Positions 56,044 to 64,000 of a stretch of 64,000 bases of DNA are shown here, piece by piece. The stretch's first letter is position 1; each line of letters begins with the position of its first letter. Below the pieces are notes generated by a model. It was not told where the DNA came from. It saw only the letters and a program-made list of their open reading frames with translations, and did no database searches. Source of the stretch: Orychophragmus violaceus. Lineage: Eukaryota > Streptophyta > Magnoliopsida > Brassicales > Brassicaceae. The translations under genes and the position numbers were made by a program. Where the stretch lies: the NCBI GenBank assembly GCA_030180135.1, contig CM058232.1:91438630-91502629 (forward strand). Direction: 5' to 3'.

Positions 56044-57230
56044 ACCCTTCTCTTTGGAGATTTAAAGGGACATTCTGATCAGGGGAATTTCCCAGAAATT
56101 CACACACAAAATTCGAAAACGGCTTGAAGGATTCAAGAAGATTTTTGGTTGGATCCTTGCAAAGGGATAGCCGGTGGATTGGAGATCAATTTGGGAGGTT
56201 AAAAATGTGATCATGAGAGGCGGAAGGAGGCTGAAATTGACCCAAGCGCATCACGTGGTCAGAGCAAAACAACTGGCACACCAAAGGTTCATACCGGTCA
56301 TTGCTCGAACCGCGACCGCGGCTATGCCGCGTGGTCGACGGTCGGGTTAATGGTTGGTCAGAATGACTCTCTCTCTCTCATATGATATGCTAAGACCGGA
56401 TGATAAGGAATTGTTGTGGCTAAGATTCGCGGCTTGAGTCCTTTGAAATCGCACGATCGACCATCGGATCGATCGTGGGTGTGAGGCAGTACGACCGGAT
56501 GGACCGTGGTCGGACCGTGAGACGACCGTAAGGTCGCGTGGGCGATGCACGAACAACCCGTTTATAATCCAAGGGATGTATCGGGGACGTTGGATCGACG
56601 CCAGGAACTAGATGAACCCGCGGATGGATCATGCGGACTTTCCGGACGTGTACTAACCGGGTTGACAGGACAACACGCGGTACGACCGCGGACGATCGCG
56701 TCGGTTCGGGTCGGGACATGGACCATTTCCGTGATTGTTTCCTTGAACCGGTTGTGCGTATGGACTTAGGCTGGCCTACGGAATTAGAACGGTTATGTAA
56801 TAACACTTAGGCTATGGAATTACTTTTGTAGAACCGGTTGCTAGGGTGATGGTCATGCATAGAAATCATGCTTAGGATTTATAAGCCTTTTAATGAAATT
56901 ATGAATGCAGGTCTTGAAGTTCATCCTAGAGATGACCAGACTTAGGCGCAGAACACAAGACTTATTGGGCGAGTGGTGGATTAGTATGGATAGCTAGGAC
57001 TGAACGATGTAGTAGCCTAATGAGAAAACATACTTTCGTATCAGTACCTTGATTCTTTATTAATAAAATAATTGTTTTGCCTTATATGATTGGGAATGAT
57101 GGATGTAGACTTATGTGAAAGGAATATATAAATGGAATAGGACTTTAGTATAGTATAGACCGTCCGGATCACATAGAGAACGAACGGGGGAACCTCCTCC
57201 GGCTTAGGAGACGGGTTGAGGTATTTCAAG

Positions 57231-57242
57231 TTGGTATCAGAG
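57231..57242 (+). other. Primer-binding site of element G
   Basis: TGGTATCAGAGT, 3 bp after the LTR; matches the methionine-initiator type in 11 of 12 bases. Confidence 0.75.
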
Positions 57243-57479
57243 TAGAGTTGTTTCTAGGACAGTTTCAGTTAGGGCATACACCACTCGTGCAGGGTCAGAT
57301 GTTCCGTGATAGATAGATATGCTTAGGCTTGAGGATCAAATGTTAGGAACCTAACTTGTTAAATCTTCTGGTCTAAAGAAGCAAATCAGGAAAGAATAAG
57401 AAAGACAAGGAGCCGGCTGGTACTCGGCATGGTGTCAAGGACCAGACCACACCGAGCACAGCTCGACTAACCGAACATG

Positions 57480-58813
57480 TGGTTTTCCAGACTGGAATGA
57501 TACCTATGATTCCCCTACGACCGTTGTGACTGGGATTGGAAATCCGGATGTCCAGGAAATGGTGGAATTCGAGGATGTGGCCGATTCCTCACATTCAGCT
57601 CACATTGAGACCGGTAATGTGAGAGCTGGTGCGGAGGGTGAGGTCCAATCGACCGCAGTTCCAAACATCGGGAAGATGTAGAACATGATGCAAATGGTCA
57701 TAAACCAGCTGACGGTTCTGGTACAGCATGCCCCACCAGTGCAAAGGCCAACTGAGGATCGGCCTAGGGTCTGCGTCGATCAAACCATAGACAATGAACT
57801 GATGGACGATCAACCCGATGTGGTCGAGATAGATCCACCTCCGATCAGGGCGGTTCAAAAGGTGGATTATCTAAACATTTTGGGCCACATCACAAAGCTG
57901 GGCACAAAGCATTTCAAAGGAAGTGCTGATCCAGTGGAGGCCGACGAGTGGAGGAGTCATTTGACTCGAAACTTCCTCTCTACTCGTTGTCTAGAAGAAT
58001 ACAAGAAGGATATTGCAGTCCATTTTATGGAGGGATACGCCCCCAACTGGTGGCTCGTGGTCGAGTGGTGCACCAGGGGAAGCATCATGATGTTCGAGGA
58101 CTTTAAAACTGAGTTCAATTGGAAATACTTTTTGGCCGAGGATTGGGACAGACTGGAAGGTCAATTCTTAAGCTTGGTTCTGGGTACTCGGATGGTTCGA
58201 GAGTATGAACCAGATCCGACGTTTTGTGGGACAAGATTCGGAGGATGATGCGGTATTGGTGTGACGGTTCCTCTGCGGACTGGGGGTAGAACTTTGTACC
58301 CATTGCTCGGTTTGTACATATGACTCTGCCTCAGAGTTGGTCGAACGTGCTGCTACAGTGGAGTCTAACCTCACAGAAAAGGACCGGACGAAGGCACAGC
58401 CACGGGACAAGACGGCTGGCCGAACCAGGAAAGATCTAAAAATAAAATGGAGTATAGCTGAGAATGCTACTCCAGCTTAGGACGGACGCCCAGCCTACTC
58501 CACTTATGGAAAGAAATACCAAGGTTTATGTTGGAAGGCAAGTGGGATGTGTTTGCATGGTGATGAAGCAAGGAGCATTGGACTAAGGACTATTTAGTGA
58601 TGAAGGAGAGGTTGGCGGCTAGCGCCTGCTTCCAATGTGGACAAACCGGACATTTCTCCAAAGATTGTCTGAAGCGTTCACGAGGGGGAGGAGGCCAAGG
58701 GTCGGACCGCGGACGTGATAATATGACTAAGGCCAAGAACCAGGTTGGTGCACCACGTGTGTATCAGCTAGTTGAGGACTTCGGCGAAGCTGGTACCTTC
58801 AATGCAATCACGG
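57480..58813 (+). pseudogene. Element G gag with zinc knuckle
   Basis: Best frame 57,685-58,248: VDYLNILGHITKLGTKHFKG, DPVEADEWRSHLTRNF, YKKDIAVHFMEGYAPNWWLV and FEDFKTEFNWKYF form the Ty3/gypsy gag core. A frameshift near 58,240 precedes a broken stretch, then 58,597-58,813 has CFQCGQTGHFSKDC (CX2CX4HX4C) and PRVYQLVEDFGEAGTFNAIT leading to the protease. Gag packages the RNA; broken by several stops. Confidence 0.85.
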
Positions 58814-59231
58814 GTACGCCGTCCACCTACGACCTCTACATGTGTGTTCTACATTTAGGGATTATGAACGATAATGTATTCATTGATACAATGAATTAAT
58901 GTGTGTTATACATGATAATGTATACATTGGGATTCTATAATGGCATAATGTGTGTTCTACTGATGCCATAATGTGTGGCTCTGCGTTGAAATAATGCCAT
59001 AATGTGTGTTCTACTGACACCATGTGTGTGGCTCTGCATTGAAATAATGACATAATGTGTGTTCTAATTATGCCATAATGTGTGGCTCTGCATTTAAATA
59101 ATGACCTAATATGTGTTCTACATGGGAATGTGAACTTTAAAAAGTTCTACATGAAAAACTTGCCTTTTCTTACAATGTTGAGATGAGGAAATAGGAAGTT
59201 AAGGACTAACCAATCTAATGTGATTGTGTAG
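58814..59231 (+). other. Intron-like 418-bp segment between gag and protease of element G
   Basis: Starts ACGG|GTACGC and ends TTGTGTAG|GTATTG. Joining the flanks gives NAIT-G-IVSIGGVETQVLF with no frame change, matching how related elements read across this point. The segment has three 53-54-bp tandem units (58,944-59,104) plus a partial fourth, and stop codons in all plus frames. It may be a spliceable intron or a small insertion that happens to restore the frame. Confidence 0.55.
58944..59124 (+). repeat. 54-bp tandem repeat in the intron-like segment
   Basis: Units 58,944-58,997, 58,998-59,050 and 59,051-59,104, then a 20-bp partial copy. Each begins CATAATGTGTGTTCTA and ends GGCTCTGCRTTKAAATAATG. 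Confidence 0.85.
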
Positions 59232-60127
59232 GTATTGTGTCTATTGGAGGTGTGGAAACACAAGTGCTATTTGACTCCGGGCGACATATAGCTTTGTGAG
59301 CCCAAAAATTATAGGGAAAGGTTTGTTCCGAATGGAACAAGTATATGGTTTGGAGTCAATGCGGCCGGCGGTCAAGTAATGCCAAGCGTTGGATTGGTTC
59401 AGGACATATTCATTTCCATTGGGAACGTGAGTATGTCGGTCGATCTGTTTGTGATCCAGCTCAAGCACCATGAGGTGATCTTGGGCATGGGTTATCTTTG
59501 TCAGTACCGAGCCACGATTGACTGCCACCGTGGAAGGATACGGTTCGATAGACCGGAGGGGAGAATCCAATTCCAAGGGATAGGGCCGACAAATGGAAGC
59601 ATAGTGGTCTCGGCAGTACATGCATGGAGGATGTTAGAAAAAGGTTGTGAAGCTTACCTTGCTACGATCACCACAACTGAGGGTGGAAACGGTAAGGAGA
59701 TTGAAGAGATCCCGGCTGTAAAGGAGTTTGGGGATGTGTTTGCGGCCCTAAAAAGCTTACCGCATGACCGGTCTGACCCATTCACCATTGAATTAGATCC
59801 CGAGACTGCTCCACTCTCCAAAGCATTGTATCGGATGGCAAAGACTGAGATGGCCGAACTCAAGAAGCAACTGGAGGAGCTTCTGGAGAAGGGTTTCATT
59901 CGACCAAGTAGGTCTCCTTGGGGAGTGCCGGTCCTATTTGTAAAGAAGAAGGATGGGAGCTTCATGTTATGCATTGACTATCATGGGATCAACAAGTTCA
60001 AGGTAAAGAACAAGTATCCTCTGCCCCGAATCGATGAGCTATTGGATCAACTTAGAGGAGCTACCGTATTCTCCAAGATTGACTTAGCATCAGGGTATCA
60101 CCAAATATCGATTGCACCATAGGATGT
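59232..60127 (+). pseudogene. Element G protease and reverse transcriptase N-terminal half
   Basis: 59,232 onward: IVSIGGVETQVLFDSG (catalytic D-S-G), then a one-base deletion in the G run after DSG; the next frame gives ATYSFVSPKIIGKGLF. 59,379-60,122 is a long clean frame: NAAGGQVMPS-type flap, HHEVILGMGYLCQYRATIDC (protease end), IPAVKEFGDVFAALKSLP, ELLEKGFIRPSRSPWGVPVL, MLCIDYHGINKFKVKNKYPL and VFSKIDLASGYHQISIAP, the last with the first catalytic Asp. TAG at 60,121 interrupts. Confidence 0.88.
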
Positions 60128-61080
60128 ATGGAAGACAGCATTTCGGACAAGGTATGGCCATTACGAATCCGTGGTTATGCCGTTTGGACTAACAAATACA
60201 CCAGCCGCATTTGTGAAGATGATGAATGGATATTCCGAGAATGGATAGATGAATTTGTAATCATCTTCATAGACGAAATCTTAGTGTACTCCAAAGACCG
60301 GGAGACACATGAAGAACACCTTAGGAGGGTACTTGGTCTGTTAAGGGAGCAGAAGCTCTATGCCAAGCTGAGCAAATGCAGCTTCTGGCAGAAAAGCATT
60401 GGCTTCTTGGGTCACATTATTTCAGATCAGGGTGTAGCAGTTGATCCCGAGAAGATCAAGGCCATAAAGGAATGGCCAAGACCAAGGAACGCCACAGAGG
60501 TTCGGAGTTTCCTTGGTTTGGACGGTTATTACAGTCGATTTGTCAGTGGATTTGACAGCAAAGCCAAGGCAATGACACGGCTGACCGGAAAGGGGGTGAA
60601 GTTTGAGTTGTCGAATCAAGCTGAGGAGAGCTTCTTAGATCTGGAGGACTTGTTGACCAAAGCACCAGTCCTAGATTTGCCAGAAAAAGAGGTACCATAT
60701 GTGGTTTATACAGATGCTTCTATCACCGGTCTTGGATTCGTTTTGTGCAGTAGGGAAAGGTTATTGCTTATGATTCAAGATAGTTGAAGAAGCATGAGGG
60801 TAACTACCCGACTCATGACTTAGAGATGGCTGCGGTGGTATTTGCCTTAATGATCTTGCGATCTTACCTGTAAGAGGCCAAGGTGAATATATTAACCAAC
60901 CACAAGAGTTTGAAATATGTCTTCACTTAGCCACAACTGAACCTAAGGCAGAGAAGACGGATGTAGTTAGTAGCAGATTATGTTGTGGATATCGCTTACC
61001 ACCCTTGGAAGGCAAACATGGTGGCAGAAGTCTTGAGCAAGAAAAGAACCAAAGTAGCAGTAGAATGAGATGATGAATAG
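60128..61080 (+). pseudogene. Element G reverse transcriptase C-terminal half and RNase H
   Basis: After the stop the RT reads in two frames: WKTAFRTRYGHYESVVMPFG, then WIDEFVIIFIDEILVYSKDR. The usual FIDDILVYSK active site is FIDEILVYSK here, so the second catalytic Asp is Glu. Then KCSFWQKSIGFLGHIISDQG, TEVRSFLGLDGYYSRFVSGF, and RNase H: PYVVYTDASITGLGFVL, GNYPTHDLEMAAVVFALMIL, HKSLKYVFT and ANMVAEVLSKK. Stops at about 60,785 and later. Confidence 0.87.
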
Positions 61081-61307
61081 CTGGTTGGAATGATCGGGTC
61101 TTTACATCTCAATGCTTTGGCCGTGAATGAGGAACCATTGGGCTTGGGAGGAGCAGATCAAGCGGGTTCAAAGCGGCCTACTGCAGAGCTTGCCCATTCC
61201 AGAGTGGAAATAGGACCATATCACCATGGACTTCATAACGGGATTGCCAGTAATTAAAGCGAAGCGAGACACAATCTGAGTGGTGGTGGACAGGTTGACC
61301 AAGTCTG
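61081..61307 (+). pseudogene. Element G integrase fragment, zinc-binding part deleted
   Basis: SGLLQSLPIPEWK-type linker, then DHITMDFITGLPVIKAKRDT and VVVDRLTKS are the start of the DDE core (first Asp of MDF). The expected H2C2 zinc-binding domain between RNase H and this point is missing (about 100 residues). It ends where element H starts. Confidence 0.8.
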
Positions 61308-61975
61308 TGTTGGGAATGTCCTGAAATCTACCGTACTATCTCTAGAAAGTATGATAAGTGTCGAGATCAGACATAAGTCATAAATACTGGGTGATCATGA
61401 TGGCTTGCTAGAGTCCGCTCTTGATCTATAAGTTTAAGACTTATTACCAGTATTGTATGATCCCAAAGGGTCACACACCATAGCTAACGGGAAAGTTAAA
61501 TGGAATTAATACGGTAAGATGCAATGGCATTTATTGTATTGGATCAGAGTTTTGGGCCAGACAAATACAGGCTTTTGTCTTATTTGTGTTTTGGGCCCAA
61601 AAGATTAATGAGCCATTAGTCTGATGACTTGGGCCCATTAATGAGATATAAGAGAATCAGAAAGCCCCAAAGGAAATAATGCTTCCTGCGATTTTTCCTT
61701 TTGGCGTGACCTCTCTCTCTCTCTTCATCTCTCTCTCTGATCTTCCACATCTTTTGGTCTAGCAGCCGTCCCTTGCTTGTAAGAGTGTGGATACTCGAGG
61801 AGGAGCCGATTCTCATCAGCTCTAATCTGATCTTGCCATTACCACCAATTTCCGCTGCAAAGGTAAAGATCAGGTTTGTTTTATGATTCGTTTGCCAAGA
61901 ACCTAGATCTGTTTAAGGATTTGTGTTAGGTTGCAATTGGGAATTGAACCATGGAAAAACACCTATAATCCTTCA
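61308..61975 (+). repeat. 5' LTR of element H
   Basis: 668 bp, TGTTGGGAATGTCCTG ... CTATAATCCTTCA. A GAGATATAAGAG TATA-like site (about 61,642) precedes a CT-rich leader (CTCTCTCTCTCTTC, 61,710-61,740). Followed after 1 bp by TGGTATCAGAGCC (61,977-61,989), the methionine-initiator PBS. Confidence 0.85.
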
Positions 61976-61989
61976 GTGGTATCAGAGCC

Positions 61990-63755
61990 AGGCATTAGGT
62001 TGCTTGTGAAATTGGATCATATGAATGTTTAATGGTTTAGAATTAATTTTGAATGAAAAATTGATTATGGAAATCTTAAACTCTAATCGTATGTGATCTT
62101 GTTGATAATTGGCTGATTGAAAAGGTTTGTTTTTAGCCGAATGATCATGTTATTTCATTATTGAATGAGCTTGCTATTTTAAAACCCTAATCGGCTTTGT
62201 CATAATCGAGTGATTATTGAATGGCGCTAGTGTTGATAATTAATTGAATGTTTATAGATCAAATCGTCTTGATTGCTTTGCTATTGTATGCTGATACGAT
62301 CGTTTTTATTAAATGAGTCTGTGTTGATTTTGTTTAATTATCTCATGTTGACCTTGCAAAAGCGATCGCTTGTTTGTCTTATTTGTGAAGAGATAAGCCA
62401 ATCGCTTGTGATCATCATTATTAATAATGATCAAATACGATTATGACCATGAGAGCACTTGGCGATCGAGTTGTTGCGATGAAGGATCGTGCGTGAGTCG
62501 TGTTTTGTCCTTTCGTGAATTAATGAATGTGTGGGCCATGATAGATTGTTTGATTGTTAATGAATCACAAAATTGAGTTTGGTCATGGGCCTTGGTGGGC
62601 CCACGCGTTAATGGGCCGAGTTGGATCTAGGATCCGATTGTTTGGCCCATTAAAATTTTGTCCCGCGAATGCAATCGGTTAACCGATGCGGTTCGTTGCC
62701 CAAAACCACACCAATTAACCGATCAATTTAATGGCGGTTAATTGTGTGTTTAAAGCCTTAAACCGCAAGTTAAATCAAATTGGCTAAAACACTAGGTGTT
62801 TCTTCCCGGTTTTGGATTTAACTGAACCGATCCAATTTAATTGGTGGTTTAAGCGGTTAACCCAAATCGCGGTTTGCTGGAAATAATTTTATTTCTGGTT
62901 AAACCGGATTTAAATTCATAAAATTGAATTTTAACCTAAACCGAAGGCTGGTCTAAGTTTGATTTGGTTGGACCAAATAATTTAGAGCTGGTCTGGTTTA
63001 GTAAATAACCGATGGTTTTGATAGTTAATTTGGTCTTGGACCAGAATTAATAAACCGGATCGGTTATGTCAAATTATTGGGCCAGCTGGAATTCTATGGT
63101 CTTGGGCCAAGAATTGGGCCTATAATTTGTGACCCAACCCAAAATATTTATAAAATATTAAATTAGAAATTTCTAATTTTAGTAAGTTACTAAATTTAGA
63201 AAGTTTCTAAAATAAGAAAGTTTCCCAAAATAGTAATCTTCTATTTTTGGAAATAAAACTTAAAAATCCTCAAAAACAATATCAAGCTTGGATGTCTTTC
63301 CAATCTTGTCAGCTACTTAACGCTTATTTGATTACAGATATGGCTTACAGTGTGAGGTGTCTGTTTTCGCGTAAGTAAAGTAGTATATAGTCACTAATTT
63401 CATTGGGAGTCCCAGATTTTAGTGATTATTTGGCTGTAAGAGATTGGTTTCCTTGACTGGGCCATCGGGAGTCCCGGGCCTTGAGACATCTGGTGAATTT
63501 GGGCCTCGGGCCCAATTCACAACCGAGAGTTATTGGTTATAACTAGCTGTGTGTATGCTTACCAAGTAAAGCTAATTCTGGGTGACGGCCAGTGGCCCAC
63601 TTTGGATTTAGCTGAACATGGGTCTCGGAATCATTGTATTCTTATGAGGTTAAACAAAGAAATTTTGAATGCAATGCGAGTTTTCTTATAAGTTGTTAAG
63701 ATTACTCTTTTATGAACTTAATAACTAAAACTCTATTTATCTCTAAATTTCAGCT
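61990..63755 (+). other. Long untranslated leader of element H
   Basis: 1.77 kb between PBS and gag, with no open frame of note. Repeated short words GGTTAACCG / TTAACCGAT and AAACCGG cluster at 62,670-63,065, and TGGGCCCA/GGGCCC words recur. The gag ATG is preceded by CTCTAAATTTCAG, a good splice acceptor, so an intron in the leader is possible. Confidence 0.6.
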
Positions 63756-64000
63756 ATGACAAGCACAAACAATCAAAACACTTTCTCGATCCGGTATGTC
63801 CTTGAGATGGACAAACTGAACGGATCAAATTTCTTGACTTGGTCGCGGAACCTGAGACTAGTTCTCAGGCATGAGAGAAAGGACTATGTCCTTGAGAAAG
63901 CTCTCCCCGAGAGGATCGGATCCAAAGCCAGTCATGCAGTATATAATGCTTGGAATAAGCATTATAATGATGCGGTAGATGTGCGTGGTCTGATATTGGC
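63756..64000 (+). CDS. Element H gag, N-terminal part (cut by the window edge)
   Basis: ATG 63,756; 81 codons open to the end. It reads MTSTNNQNTFSIRYVLEMDK then LNGSNFLTWSRNLRLVLRHE, KDYVLEKALPER and AVYNAWNKHYNDAVDVRGLI. The LNGxNFxxWxRxLRLxL block is the copia gag start (DUF4219/UBN2-like), and LI at the end leads into the capsid helices. The frame is free of stops, unlike the other elements here. The gag polyprotein forms the particle that packages the RNA. Confidence 0.88.
   Translation, partial: MTSTNNQNTFSIRYVLEMDKLNGSNFLTWSRNLRLVLRHERKDYVLEKALPERIGSKASHAVYNAWNKHYNDAVDVRGLIL

Larger units (their letters stand above)
55662..57227 (+). repeat. 5' LTR of element G
   Basis: 1,566 bp, TGTAACACCCCCGACCC ... 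GAGGTATTTCA. Palindrome 55,915-55,939, TATA box 56,037-56,043, then a GC-rich CGATCG-containing stretch like that in element B's LTR. Confidence 0.85.
55662..61307 (+). mobile_element. Element G: chromovirus-like Ty3/gypsy retrotransposon, interrupted by element H
   Basis: 5' LTR 55,662-57,227, methionine-tRNA PBS from 57,231, gag, zinc knuckle, protease, RT, RNase H, and the start of the integrase core, where a copia element enters at 61,308. It sits in the 3' LTR of element D; candidate target duplication GTTTC (55,657-55,661), whose partner would lie outside the window. Its LTR shares the palindrome, TATA spacing and CAGCTGG-rich leader with elements A and B, so all three belong to related families. 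Frameshifts, a stop in RT and a changed catalytic residue make it inactive. Confidence 0.88.
61308..64000 (+). mobile_element. Element H: Ty1/copia retrotransposon, 5' part
   Basis: LTR 61,308-61,975, PBS 61,977, a long leader and the start of gag at 63,756, running off the window. Candidate target duplication left arm GTCTG (61,303-61,307). The copia class is judged from the gag type, the short TGTTGGGAATGTC LTR and its PBS; pol is not in the window. The gag frame is uninterrupted to the end, so this may be the youngest and most intact element here. Confidence 0.85.

Overview
The window is plant nuclear DNA, most likely from a Brassicaceae species close to Arabidopsis. It has one intact single-copy gene, a tau-class glutathione S-transferase with the usual single intron. 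The captured gene fragments inside a CACTA element resemble Arabidopsis TWINKLE and NFU4/NFU5. Almost everything else is transposable element sequence in nested layers, typical of a repeat-rich, possibly pericentromeric, region. No RNA genes or prokaryotic features were seen. Most open frames in the window are chance frames inside repeats.

Left part (1-19,157): bases 1-3,552 are the 3' end of a Tat-like Ty3/gypsy element (element C), with a minus-strand extra ORF and an LTR. Unassigned DNA follows to 5,577. A 5'-truncated L1-type LINE on the minus strand (5,591-19,157, imperfect 13-bp target duplication) is split by two insertions of one LTR family: a solo LTR (6,960-9,238, perfect TSD CTGAA) and a nearly complete, young, non-autonomous element (10,292-17,827).

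Middle part (19,171-25,201): AT-rich DNA holds a MITE-like inverted repeat, remnants of another retroelement, the GST gene (21,379-22,168, minus strand) and a 1.5-kb non-autonomous Mutator-like element (22,801-24,304) upstream of the GST promoter.

Right part (25,202-64,000): this is one old Tat-lineage Ty3/gypsy element (D), with gag, protease, RT, two RNase H regions, integrase and an antisense ORF, repeatedly invaded. Element E (26,363-36,635, TSD CTCGG) splits gag and carries no pol but an unusual multi-zinc-knuckle ORF. Element F (about 39,715-46,731), a gag-only Tat element, splits RT from RNase H. A CACTA element (51,412-53,686, TSD TTG) carrying pieces of at least two host genes splits the antisense ORF. 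Chromovirus-like element G (from 55,662) sits just inside D's 3' LTR, and a Ty1/copia element H (from 61,308) sits in G and runs off the window with an open gag frame.

The most notable observations are the multi-gene capture in the CACTA element, a 25-bp palindrome kept about 98-100 bp upstream of the TATA box in several LTRs, and a 418-bp intron-like segment in element G whose removal restores the gag-pol frame exactly. Others are the CCHC-array ORF of element E, and satellite-like arrays inside LTRs. All boundaries were read by eye; none comes from an alignment program.
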